This document shows positions 8,548 to 19,383 of a stretch of DNA of 22,925 bases, piece after piece. Source of the stretch: Kipferlia bialata (taxonomy: Eukaryota; Fornicata); contig BDIP01000219.1 of NCBI GenBank assembly GCA_003568945.1, positions 1,834 to 24,758 of the forward strand, written 5' to 3'. Below the pieces are notes generated by a model, which ran no database searches, was not told the DNA's origin, and saw only the letters and a list, made by a program, of their open reading frames with translations. The translations under genes were made by a program, and so were the position numbers. Numbering within the stretch: the first letter of the stretch is position 1; each line of letters starts with the position of its first letter.

Positions 8548-10408
8548 ATGCCGGTGGCTGCAGATGTGGTGGCTGAGACCGACTATGGGCTGTACCCCTT
8601 TGAGAGTGAGGAGCACTATGCCCTGTGGGTGGAGGAGGAGAGAGAGAGGGAGGGGGAGAACTCATCAGACCCGACTGGAGGTGAGGAGGGCCCGGGTCAG
8701 GGCGTGGCCAGTATGACAGAGGAACACATGCGGCGGCGATACTTCAGGTATAGATAGACTCCTCCCCATTCCTGTCATCTATTAAGAACTCACTCACCAC
8801 CTAGGCTAATGGTGAACAGTAATCTTGCATACTACCCTGACGAGCCTGTGTATCGGTCGGCAGCGGAGGAGGCAGAGGCAGAGACACAGGGAGACGTAGA
8901 CGGAGAGGGTCAGACCAAAGAGACGTTCCTCACTAGGTATGAACACATGTGGTCTCTCATTCCTGGCCATGATTCATTCTTACCATCAGGCGACTCTCCC
9001 AGTGGCTGGCAACTGCTAGCAAACAGCTCAATGGAGTAGGTATGGTGTGTCAGTGTCTGGATCTCTGTCTTCAGTCCTCTCCTGACCTCTAGGTGACTTC
9101 CTGGCGCCCTACCTCCCAGAGCTGGACATCGCCACCTTCTGGCTCAACACAGTCAACGCGCTCATGGCTGTGCTCTCCCTCATAGCCCCTGCAGCATCTA
9201 GGTATGTAGTAGTGCAATATGCATGTCTCTCTGCTCTCTCATTCCAGACCCACCGTCCGGCTGTTCCTGCTCATCAGCTGCCTGACTTGCTTTGCATTCC
9301 CCCTGCTGGTGGTGGCTGTGGAAGTGGGTACGGGTAGTTGTTCTGTAGTTCTAGCCTCTCTCCATATGTATTCTAGTCTCTCTACATTGTAATATCACTT
9401 CTATTCAGCACCTCCTTCTGACCCTCCAGGCACCGCCTCCCTCCCCTCCCAGCTCCCATACCTTCCCTCCTTCCAGTATCTAGTACTGGCACTGGGTATG
9501 TGTCGATCCACATCTGCCTCCCTCTATGTATGAATATGAATATACATACAACATTGGCTCCTCTCCCCTCTCTGCCTGGTCCTATCCCTGCCCCACCCCA
9601 GTGTTCATCCCCGACGGATACATCACAGTCATAGCCAGTGTGGGTCTGTCCTCCTGTCTCCAGAGTGTGCTCATACTGCCGGCACTCAGTGCTCGCATAC
9701 CAGCACTCAGAGAGGTACGCCCATATGTGATCATTGTATAGGCAGTGTTTATACATTCGACTACACACTGGTAATGGTCCACTACCGGAACTTACACTCC
9801 CTGTTTTGCATATACATTGCCCTTACCCTAGGTACAACTGGTGCGTGTTCTGTCCAGCAAGAGGGCCCTGCTGATGTACTTCAGTGGCACAGTCATAGCG
9901 GCAGTGGAGACACTAGGTACACATACCCATACCCACTTCTCTCCATATAACCCCCCCCCCCTCATGTCCAGGTTTGCTCGAGTGCCTGTGCCGGTCTCTG
10001 CTGGGTGTACAGTACACAGTCAAGCTGCTGGTCTATGTAGCATTCATATGCCTCAGGTACTGGGAACACTGCTTTTGCTTCTACTCCTGGACTCTTCCAC
10101 TTGAGCATGACTACATACTATAGTATGTACACTCTTGTTTGTACTCACCCCCAGAATGAGGGACAATGCAGTGCTGCAAGGGTTCATGCACACTCTCAAG
10201 GATAAGGTGCGGCATAGTCTAATCATGCAGTCATCGCCCCCTGCTTCTTCTCCTCCCTCACCCCTAGGTAGAGGCCATCCCACGTGTGGGCCCTGTGTCT
10301 GTCAAGATTGGGGAGCTTGTGTCTCACACGGTGTCACACTTTGTGACAGGCAGCTACAGTCAGCCAGAGGTTGTGGCAGAGGCAGAGCCACTGTCGGAGC
10401 AGGAGTGA
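8548..10408 (+). CDS. TMEM33/Pom33-family multi-pass membrane protein
   Basis: Complete 11-exon gene: 8548-8747, 8805-8936, 8990-9039, 9093-9201, 9248-9327, 9430-9495, 9602-9714, 9832-9916, 9972-10056, 10155-10206 and 10268-10408. All phases agree and give 370 residues ending in TGA. Residues 1-110 are hydrophilic and acid-rich. After that come hydrophobic segments near 144-160, 169-192, 206-236, 262-288 and 292-309. The pattern VFIPDGYITV...SVLILPAL...LREV, then the final helix with CLRYRMRDNAVLQGF and the C-terminal GPVSVKIGELVSHTVSHF, follows the order of TMEM33/Pom33 (RYSSRRNPYCRTLF, then a soluble amphipathic end). Family members act in the ER membrane and at nuclear pores. The usual family length is about 250, so the N-terminal extension is unusual. 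Introns are short (about 50-120 nt) with almost no exon-edge repeats. Family assignment is by pattern only; another ER membrane protein is possible. Confidence 0.65.
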
Positions 10409-10778
10409 GGGGTTGTCAGTGTATTTGTCCCCAGGCTGAGCTCTGACAATGTGTGAGAGAGATCAGTCCTTTTGGGTATATTGTTTCATAAGAGTGTGTG
10501 CGTGTGTGCTGTGTATAGATACATCAGGTTTCATTTATTGTGGTCTCCTGGCATATTGAGCACATATCCCCTACACCTTCTGTTCAACGAGGGAGACGAT
10601 GTAGATGAAAATTCACAATCCTGTGTTTCTACCTCCGATGCATCGGCGTGACAAGCATCAGTATTGAGTATGAGTATTGACTACGGACAGCTGTCTGCTG
10701 GGAAATGGGCCATCTCAGTGACAGAAGCCTTAGCACTGTCTCTGGTTACTATAATACGGTGGTCTACCCATTCCGTCC
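10409..10778. other. Convergent intergenic region
   Basis: 370 nt between the stop codons of the TMEM33-like gene and the LRR gene, which run towards each other. It holds the 3' untranslated ends of both. No gene, RNA or repeat is recognised, apart from a short GTGTGTGC run near 10494-10510. Confidence 0.6.
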
Positions 10779-12700
10779 TCACTCGATGTCGCTGTCTATC
10801 GAGTCAGCCTCGGTGTCAAACGTAGACTCATGCACCTAAAGGTGAGGAGTGGCACTCTAAACAGAGATATGGTGTGTAGTCAAGTGAGAAGAGACAAGAG
10901 AACACTGAAGCGACTGCGACATCCTCCCTGTCCCCACCTCGTACTCGTCCTCCTCCAGTTCAGACCCGGAGTCCACAAGGGTCTGGCCAATCTACACGGT
11001 CAGGGAGGTGATGGAGAGGGGGTTAGTAGCAGAAAGAGAGACTGCAAGACCGTACCGGGCTAGCCATGAACTCTGCTGTCATGCCTGGGTTGCCATCGAG
11101 CAGTAGGTGGATGAGAGAGGGCATAACCTCCACTCCGTTGATGGTCTCCCCACCCCTGGGGTCAGGCTATCCGTACTGAAATATTCTGTATATATGTAAC
11201 CTGTTTGACCATCACCACCCCGTACCCTGTGAATGAGGCCAGCTCTACCAGGCCCTGCTCACTCAGCTCATTCCTAGACAGGTCTATGCCCACCAGCTCC
11301 TGTAGACCCACCAGGTGCTTGCGGATAACCTGGGTGAGCCCGGGGGTCGCAACACTATGGTGACACAACAATGCAAGTAAACTGTGAACAGTACATATAC
11401 ATATCCTGTACCTCTACAATCCTGTCTGGCAGACCACATGATGCCAGGGCCAGCATGGTCATGTTGTCCATGGACCCCACACACTCCAGCACTGTGGGGC
11501 CATGGGCCTGGGGGTGGGGGTGGGGGTGGGGAATAGGGGATAGAGGGAAGATAGTGTGACAGATATTCAAAGTGTTAGGTAGAGGTACAAGGAGTGAGAC
11601 ACACTACACTATGTACCTCTCCGAAGTTGTTCTTGTTCAGAAGCAGAGTCTCCAGGCCCGTGCTCTGCCTATTGTGAGGGGGAGCGTATGAGAGAAATCA
11701 ACAAGAGACAGGTGCACTCACCTCAGTGTGGTGATGAGAGCATTGACAGACCCTTCGGAGTCGATGCCTGGGGTTGGAGGATATGCATACTGATATACAA
11801 AGAGAGATAGAGGGCCGTGCCTGCCTCCGACAGGTCCAAGAACTCTAGCTGGGACAGAGACACCCACTCAGACAGAGAGGAGAGGGCCTAGGGGTGAGGG
11901 GTCTTCATCGTGAAGTGTGAGAGAGTTCCCGGAATCAATGTCCGTTTGACTGTCAGTGGTGACAGAGCTACGATCCACCCACCTCCTGTGAAACCAAGTG
12001 TCCCCCTCCCAGAGATATGGCTGATAGTACCACACCACTCTCCTTCAGGGCATCAAGAACATCACCTGGGGGGAGACAAGAACACTGCAGACTCACCCTA
12101 CCCTCTGACAACAAGTATGGTGACTCCCCATACCTGAGATGGGTGCGTTCCCTGTCATGTAGAGCTGGGTGACACAGGGGGGCAGGGCACGGCAGATGGT
12201 GCAAAGGGTCTCTGTCGACATCTCGCAGTCACTGTGGTCAGAGCACGTGGATACATAGAGAGGGGGTTGTAGTGGAAGACTCTGTAGCCCCACCTGATGC
12301 CGAGTGTCGTAAGTGCTGTCAAGGTGGGAAGGACTGCTGCCAGGGCAAGGCCTCCCTCGTCTCCCATGCCGCACCGGCTGAGAGTCAGAGACAGGAGAGA
12401 GAGAGAGAGAGAGTATGTCACCCACCCCATCTGCAGGGACAGCACTGTGCTGGGCATGTGGGCAACCAGGGCTGCGGCACCTGCAGGGGTCAGGGGGTTC
12501 TCCTCCACATTCACATCCTCCAGTGTCACCATGGAGCCTAGGACGCCACCCAGGGCCTAGGGGTGAGGCAGGGCAAGAAGGAAGGGAGAAGAGGAGCTGG
12601 GGCATGATAATTATGTGACATATACTGACCTCAGCTCCCACAGCGCCAATGTTGTTCTCTGGCACAGAGAATATCATAAGGTTGGGCCCAATGCCGTTCT
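10779..12700 (-). CDS. RNI-type leucine-rich-repeat protein with acidic C-terminus, 5' end missing
   Basis: Thirteen exons on the minus strand: 12630-12700, 12426-12556, 12294-12377, 12134-12231, 11983-12065, 11821-11887, 11722-11767, 11617-11668, 11412-11507, 11226-11329, 11056-11155, 10938-10991 and 10779-10835. Phases agree throughout, giving about 346 residues. Repeats have the ribonuclease-inhibitor form: NNIGAVGAEALGGVL, ENPLTPAGAAAL, MGDEGGLALAAVL, GLETLLLNKNNFGE, VGIDLSRNELSEQGL and LIHLLLDGNPGM. The tail is acidic (SELEEDEYE, then TEADSIDSDIE and stop). An LRR domain plus acidic tail recalls RanGAP, but no catalytic feature can be confirmed. The first exon starts inside a repeat after a normal CAG acceptor, and no earlier coding exon exists before the HDAC gene begins; an ATG at 12677 could start a shorter protein. 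The donor of exon 11821-11887 is GC (GCACGG) instead of GT. Confidence 0.75.
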
Positions 12701-12728
12701 CTGACTGTGAGTGATGACAGTGTGTGTT

Positions 12729-12775
12729 ACATAGGGGGGGGGGGGGGGGGCACCCCCCCCCACCCGCCCCTATGT
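12729..12775. repeat. G-run/C-run foldback at a gene breakpoint
   Basis: ACATA followed by 17 G, then CA and a C-rich run ending CCCCTATGT. The arms are reverse complements (ACATAGGGG and CCCCTATGT) and the inner G and C runs also pair. It sits exactly where both flanking genes lose their 5' parts, so it may be a rearrangement scar or a false join. Confidence 0.75.
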
Positions 12776-12789
12776 ATATATCTATCTAT

Positions 12790-12800
12790 CTAACCCCCAG
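12790..12800 (+). promoter_or_regulatory. Example of the fused branch-point/3' splice site element
   Basis: CTAACCCCCAG directly precedes the first HDAC exon. The CTAAC branch-point consensus ends 6 nt before the exon boundary, leaving no room for a separate pyrimidine tract. The same layout (CTAAC, CTCAC, CTGAC or CTTAAT, then 2-5 mostly C, then AG) ends most introns in all five genes. Confidence 0.6.
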
Positions 12801-14489
12801 GTGGCTATGGCTACTCCGTCAATGTGGATGTAGACGATGGAGTGGATGACGAGACATACGGCAGGATGTTCAAGCCCATCCTCCAGTCATGCATAGACCA
12901 CTACAGGTATTATATAGATAGATAGTCTTGCATACGTTAATACATGGGTAGTACGTATTTATATATTTGTATATATTTATGTAGAATACATTTGTTGGTA
13001 TGTTCAAGCCCATCCTCCAGTCATGCATAGACCACTACAGGTACGATATATATGGATGTATATATATATATATATATATATAGATGGACAGTCTTCCATC
13101 AGTCATGCATAGACCACTACAGGTAAAATATAATACAAGTCAATATATACCTCATGCATTTGTGATGCATTTGTGATGCAGCGTAGTGATGTCCTCTCTC
13201 TCTCTCTCTCTACACCCTTAATGTGAATCTCACTCCCAGACCCTCTGCCATTGTGATGCAGTGCGGTGCTGTCGTCTCTCTCTCTCTCTCTCTACACCCT
13301 TAGCGTGTATCTCACCCCCAGACCCTCTGCCATTGTGATGCAGTGTGGTTATGTTCTCTCTCTCTCTCTCTGCTCCCTTTATGAATTCCTCACCCCCAGG
13401 CCCTCTGCCATTGTGATGCAGTGTGGTGCTGACTCTCTCTCTCTCTCTCTCTACACATTTACTATATGTCTCACCCCCAGGCCCTCTGCCATTGTGATGC
13501 TGTTCTCTCTCTCTCTCTCTCTCTCTACATATACACATTTACTATAGTCTCACCCCCAGACCCTCTGCCATTGTGATGCAGTGTGGTGCTGACTCTCTGG
13601 CCAATGACAGGTACGAGGCACTCTCAGATATACTATATATATATATGTAAATATATATATATATGCATATATGTGCCGTCAGTGATATACTCCCTGGCCA
13701 ATGACAGGTACGGGGCATGTTATATCGTAATTCGTTATTTCAATACTATGTACGTATCATAACGTCACCCGTGATAGTATAATTGCACAGAGATTGAGGT
13801 GGAGAATGGTAACTCGATATATTCATACATGTTCTGTTGTTGTCCTCTTCCATGTTACATATCATTCATATACCTCTATATATACTGATGCCTCTCACCC
13901 CAGACTTGGCTCCTTCAACCTGACCCTCAACGGGCACGGGGACTGTGTGCAGGTTTGTTACAGATACATCTATTTGTTACTGACATGTATATATGCCAGT
14001 GTTCCTCCCCTTTTTCGCCATGTCAGTTTCACCCACATACCCCCCCCCCCCTCTCTCTCTCTATGTATATACCTCTCACCCTCTAGACCGTTGCCTCCTA
14101 TGGCCTCCCCACCCTCTCTCTCCCTCTTTCTCTCTCTCTATCTGTCTCCCTCTCTCCACCCCCCTCGCCTCTTTTACCCATATAATCACCATACCCTTAT
14201 CCCGTCTCACCCTCTAGACCGTTGCCTCCTATGGCCTGCCCACCCTGTTCCTGGGAGGGGGAGGGTACACTCCAAGGTATATATATGTATATACTACCAA
14301 TAACTAGTGATGACAGTTGTAAATAGCATTGTACTCACGCCACACTATTGTCATCAGCAAGTCTTTGTCGTGTTACTCTCTCTATATATATCTTTCTCTT
14401 TAGATGTATACGTATCTGCACGCATCTTACACCCCAGGAATGTGTCCAAGTGCTGGACCTACGAGACCGCCCTCCTTGCTGGCACCCAG

Positions 14490-14526
<37 letters not shown>

Positions 14527-15279
14527 GTCGCTCACACCCTCTCCCACAGTTTGACTACTATCTTTGACTACTATATGTTGGTAACGTAATTATATATGTG
14601 TATTATCTGTATCGCACTCACTGCCAGCTCTCCGAGGAGATCCCCTACAATGGGTTCTATGAGTTCTTTGGCCCCGACTACACCCTTTCGGTGCTACCCA
14701 GTAACTGCCAGAACATGAACACAGATAGACAGGTATATCTATGCTCTCTCTCTCTCTTTCTTTCTCCCCCCTCCCCATCCCCCTTACCCCCCTATTCACC
14801 TTCAGATTGAGGACAAGGTCCTTATATATCTCTCTCTCTCCTTCTGTCTCTCTTCCCCTATACCCCTTTTAACCACCAGATTGAGGACAAGGTCCGTATG
14901 GTGACTGAGCGGTTACGCTCTCTGCCCAATGCCCCAGGTACAGACATCTCTCTCTCTCTCTCTCTCTCTACATATATATATATATATATATCATATTCTT
15001 GTGTATAAGAGAATATGATATATATATAGTATAACTGTGTCGATTACACTCACTCTTAGGTGTTGCCCATGGCCGTACCAACCTGGACGCTGCCCCCATA
15101 GCTGGAAAGGGTGAGTACTCTCTCTCTCTATATATATATAAATGTATGTGAGTACACACACACACTCTCTCTCTCTCTCTCTGTCTCTCTCTGTCTCTCT
15201 CTGTCTCACCCTAGACATGTTCTCCGACTCTGCCGTTGCCGAGAAGAGGGACGAGGAGGCCGATGTTGCTATGGACTAG
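12801..15279 (+). CDS. Class I histone deacetylase (Rpd3/HDAC1 type), C-terminal half only
   Basis: Zinc-dependent lysine deacetylase of chromatin. Exons: 12801-12906, 13560-13610, 13904-13952, 14218-14276, 14438-14489, 14628-14732, 14880-14937, 15060-15110 and 15215-15279. All phases agree and the last ends in TAG. Class I landmarks in order: GYSVNVDVDDGVDDETYG, FKPIL, PSAIVMQCGADSL (with the zinc-ligand Asp), DRLGSFNLTLNGH, LFLGGGGYT (with the active-site Tyr), RNVSKCWTYETA, EEIPYNGFYEFFGPDY and LPNAPGV. The tail is short and acidic (EKRDEEADVAMD). The N-terminal catalytic half (charge-relay His pair, the DIDIHHGDGV-type zinc-ligand stretch) should precede 12801, but nothing like it is present upstream in the window. 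The first exon begins with two bases of a split codon. Introns 1, 3 and 6 carry exon-edge repeats. Confidence 0.95.
13000..13122 (+). repeat. Donor-side copies of the end of HDAC exon 12801-12906
   Basis: Two copies of the exon end, about 41 nt (13000-13040) and about 27 nt (13096-13122), lie within the following intron. Each ends ATAGACCACTACAG followed by a GTACGA or GTAAAA donor. TA-rich DNA separates them. Confidence 0.9.
13160..13502 (+). repeat. Five acceptor-side copies of the start of HDAC exon 13560-13610
   Basis: Copies start at about 13240, 13322, 13400 and 13481, with a degenerate one near 13160-13185. Each clear copy has a CT tract, a C-rich stretch, CACCCCCAG or CACTCCCAG, then CCCTCTGCCATTGTGATGC, then the next CT tract. 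The period is about 80 nt. TGT/TGC at one codon is silent. Confidence 0.9.
13691..14820 (+). repeat. Further exon-edge copies in the HDAC introns
   Basis: Three isolated copies. 13691-13706 is donor-side of exon 13560-13610 (TGGCCAATGACAG then GTACGG). 14087-14112 is acceptor-side of exon 14218-14276 (ACCGTTGCCTCCTATGGCCT, then silent CTG/CTC changes). 14806-14820 is acceptor-side of exon 14880-14937 (ATTGAGGACAAGGTC). Confidence 0.85.
14980..15027. repeat. AT-rich inverted repeat inside an HDAC intron
   Basis: TATATATCATATTCTT and AAGAGAATATGATATATA form near-perfect arms around GTGTAT within intron 14938-15059. The arms could fold in the transcript and shorten the effective distance between splice sites. 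Confidence 0.6.
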
Positions 15280-15505
15280 ACACACAGCAAGAGAGAGAGA
15301 GTATGGACTAGAGATATTAGCAGGGAGAGAGAGAGAGATGTGTACCTATGGGCTAGAGAGACCAGATGCGAGATGGAGGCCGAGAGAGATGGAGAGGGTT
15401 ACTCCGGTCCATTTGGTTGGAGAGACAGATCACTTATGATACGATGAGTATGTATGTGTTTGGATGTACATCCATCTGATGATTGGTTGGCCCGTCTCGT
15501 AGCAC

Positions 15506-15565
15506 ATCTATAGTGTATCTGAGGGGGGAGAGAGAGAGAGAGAGAACGTCTATGGTGTATCTGAG
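15506..15565. repeat. Intergenic 17-mer duplicated around a GA tract
   Basis: TCTATAGTGTATCTGAG and TCTATGGTGTATCTGAG flank a GA tract. The arrangement matches the exon-edge repeats in introns but lies outside any gene. Confidence 0.8.
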
Positions 15566-16039
15566 TCCATGGTCAAGAATAGACATTTCTAAGTAGTCTC
15601 CTTCTCAACAGCTGTTACTGACGTTCTACTGATGTATATGATTCGGTAGACGTCGTGACGGACGGGATATTCAACCGCGTCTCTTCACTCGTTTCACAAG
15701 AGAAATCGGAGAATCGGAGAATCGGAGGGATTGGCTGTCCAACGTGCCCCTCTCTCAGACACTGTTACCAACATCAACACATCCTATCTGTCCAAGGAGT
15801 ACCAAGTAATGGTGGTCGGAGAGAGAACTTACAGGTGAGTAGTAGAGGATTGAAGTGTGTATATACAGTATATGTATTACCCTATGCATACTATATGTTA
15901 CATACAGTAACTATATCTATGACCCCCCCCCCCCTCTCCCTTCCATCTCCCTCACTCAGGTGCCAAGCATTGGGTACCGGTGTATGTGCCATGGGCACCA
16001 GTCAGCAGTAGGAAGATGATGTGAGTATCTACTACCCAA

Positions 16040-16040
<1 letters not shown>

Positions 16041-16079
<39 letters not shown>
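16041..16079 (+). repeat. Poly-C tract of 39
   Basis: Uninterrupted C run in the presumed upstream region of the next gene. Its recorded length should be treated with caution, since long homopolymers are sequenced poorly. Confidence 0.9.
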
Positions 16080-16179
16080 TTTTGTCTCCCGATGAGCATT
16101 ATGTGGTGTCTCTCTTAGGTTGTTGCATGGTTAAGTAGGCTCGCCCTAGCTATTGGTATGTGTGATATTTCGAATATAT

Positions 16180-17079
16180 ATGCACGTCACCCCCAATCCA
16201 CCAAGAGTTGTAAGTATGTGTGTGTACCGCCACCCATTCTCACCCCCAGCCTCTGGACCCCCATGAGTACCTGATCTCCGTCGACATCAAGCCCAGTGAG
16301 CGGAAGCTGCTGCAGCGCATGTACCTGCCTGTGAGGCAGACCCAACTGAACAGCAGAGACATCGCAGCCATGGTGGAGGGTACGGCATGATGCAGTCTCT
16401 ACACTGTCGTGGTTGACAGTCACTATAACTATACCCTGTACATCTCCCCCTCCCCACCCCACCCACCCCCAGCCAAGTTCCCTCTGACCTATGCCGACAG
16501 GACATACAAGGTACACCTATATGTGTATGTATACATATACATTGACAGGAAGTATGAGGCGTGTATGGTAGTGTATATTCATAGGTTTCTTTACTGAGTA
16601 TCATATGAGGCTGTCTGACCGCACACTCACCCCAGACCCCGGGTCTCCTCAAGGTCCTGACCTCCCGCACCTGTGGGCATCGCTTTGCTAGGGTGCTCGA
16701 CTCATTCTCAGAGGTCCAGCTGGCCAAGGTGGGTGGCCTGTCAATGCAATGTATAGTGTACCATTCCAATACAGATACCCCGAGACATATACCCATATAC
16801 ATACATGTCGTACCGATACTTAACCCACCCACCACTCCCTCACCCCCAGCTCGTGGACTCTGCCTCGTCCCATGGCCCTTTGACCCAGAGGGCACCCTAC
16901 AGGATAGACCAGGAGGGGGTGAGTGGGGTGGCATACATATACAGTGTATATATATAAATATATCCTCATGTATGTGTCCCTGATACCCCCTCACCCCCAG
17001 ACCCGTCTGAACATCAAGGACGTGTTCACCTCTGCCCACCTATGTCTCATCATGCCCATAGGACCACAGGCTCTCAAGG

Positions 17080-17116
<37 letters not shown>

Positions 17117-18420
17117 AGGGCCCAGGCACTCAAGGAACAGGGGGGGGGGGGGTAGGAACTGACACTTCTATATGTGAGTCTAGGCTCGGCTATGCTAGGA
17201 TATGTTTCTCCCTTTCACATATATACCCGTGTCCCATGTGTCTATGTGCCCTCCCCCCAGCACCAGCACCAGGCCAGTACCCAGGCCAGTACCCAGGCCA
17301 GTAGCCAGGGAGTGCCCTCAGTGCCTATGGACAGCATGGGTAGGGCCTGGGTATTATTTGTGTATATAGATAGATAGAATGGTAGCATATATATTGTTAT
17401 ACACGATATTACTTCATGCCGTACACTAATCATGCATATACCCACCCCCAGCCGGTCTCCCCCTGCCCTCCCCTCTCGACCTGTCCATGCACCATGGGGT
17501 GGCAGGGGTCACCCACCAGACAGCCGTGGCCTCGCCCCCCTCCATCCCCCCCAGCGGTATGGGCTCATCCAGCATAGACGGCATGGAGGGTGTGGGTGGG
17601 CTAGAGGAGCAGAGGGAGAGGGAGAGAGAGAGAGAGAGAGACAGGAACAGGCGCATGATGCAGACCCTCGAGATGGGTACCCGCACTGACAGGCCTGCCT
17701 CTGATGCACCCCCCCAGGGCACAGGCTGGATGGGCCCTAACGCCACGGGGACAGAGAGACCCCCCCTCTCAGGCACCATGTACTCAGGAGAGGGGTACAC
17801 CCTGGCACAGACACAGAAGGGGCAGGGCGAGAGAGAGGGCGAGAGGACCCAGGGCCCCCTATCCCAGCCCCCCCTCCTGCCCACCAACCCCCATGCCCAC
17901 CCCACAGTGCCTACGGTGCCTACAGACGGCATACCCAGGGTCAGGGTGCCCAGGGGGTCCAGGGAGAGAGAGACAGGGCCTGAGGGCGAGGACCAGGTGG
18001 ATGCGTACGTGGCCACCTCAGCCTCTGAGTACACTGTGTGCCTCGATGTCAAGCCCAGCCAGAGGAAGTGCCTTGAGAGGCTGTACTTCACCATGGCCAA
18101 GGACTCTCTGTCTGTGGCCAACCTAGCATTGAGGGTGCAGGCATACTTCCCAGCGGAGTATGGCGGGGTCACATACGAGGTGGGTGGGGTGATGTAGAGC
18201 CATGAGTGTTGTCTCTCTCTGATCATGTCTCTAATGTATTTCACACAACCCCCGTCCCCCCTGACCCCAGTACCCTGATGAGATCCATGTTCTGACCAAC
18301 AGATCCATCGGCCACAAGCAGGCACCCACGCTAGGGTAGGGGGAATCGTGTAATATGTGTGAATTATTTACCTAGTGAGCGTCTGAAAGAGTGAGTACAT
18401 GTGTGTATTTATAGATAATT

Positions 18421-18469
<49 letters not shown>

Positions 18470-19339
18470 ACCCCCAGATCTCTCTCAGACATTGTGCTTA
18501 AGCAGATAGCATTCAGGCAGGAGTCACGCACACCAGGTATGGGTACATGTGCATTGGTGTGTGTACACTGATGCTGATACTGAATGCTGTTTCAGACAGG
18601 ACTCACACACCAAGTGAATGTGCATACTTTGTATCAGTATCAGTTGTTTTGCGGATCCTTGTATATCCCCCTGTGCGTCTCTCCCCCCAGGCATGCTTGT
18701 GTCCAGACACGAGTACGTCAGTGACAACGGCATGGGCTACACAATATCAAGGTGCGGATGGGGATAGGGTGTTGGCATACACACATGGACACCTGTAGTA
18801 TGTGATCTCTATCCCTAGCCCACCCCAGACACAACTTCGACTCGGCCCACATCTCTGTGTTTGTGAGGGTGGGGGGCGGCACCCCAGACCCAGCCTCCAT
18901 GACCACCCTGCCAGGCACTACGGTGCACAGGTATGGGAGGATGTATATATGTATATATATATGTACATATATCTATCTATCACCACCCTGTCAGGCACAG
19001 TGGTGCACAGGTATGCACATGGGAGTGTATGGATGGGTTGACGTGTGTATATGTTCACTGTATATATATTCTAATTCCTGTGTATGGTGTTTGGTGTAAA
19101 TTCTCACCCACCCACCCACCTCAAGTATATATATATGTATAGGCATGAGTTGGTATATGTACCCTACCCACCCCCAGGCCCAAGAGGAAGTACACCAAGG
19201 TGTCTCCTACCGCCAAGGACGTTCCCCCTCCCCCCCCTCCCTCCCAGGGGGTGGGGGAGAGAGACAGGTAGGGGGGCTGTATGTTGTTGCAATGTGCAAT
19301 TGTATCTGCAAACGTCCACATGAATGTATCCAAACTGCT

Positions 19340-19383
<44 letters not shown>

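Larger units (their letters stand above)
15280..16179. other. Intergenic stretch without a supported gene
   Basis: 900 nt between HDAC and the next gene. It begins with GA tracts holding repeats of the HDAC stop-codon context, then a duplicated 17-mer around a GA tract (15506-15565). Around 15655-15837 there are open frames ending at a good donor (ACTTACAG then GTGAGT), with a possible partner exon after CTCACTCAG at 15960. Every phase combination ends in a stop within about 20 codons, so a gene is not claimed. A 39-nt C run follows at 16041. Confidence 0.5.

Noticed and set aside
10779-12700. Calling the LRR gene RanGAP
   Set aside because: The LRR type and acidic tail fit, but the 5' part with the family's catalytic arginine region is missing, so only the general LRR call is supported.
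17426-18325. 299-residue minus-strand open frame
   Set aside because: It lies antisense to the 728-nt exon 17452-18179 of the plus-strand gene, whose phase agrees with both neighbouring exons.
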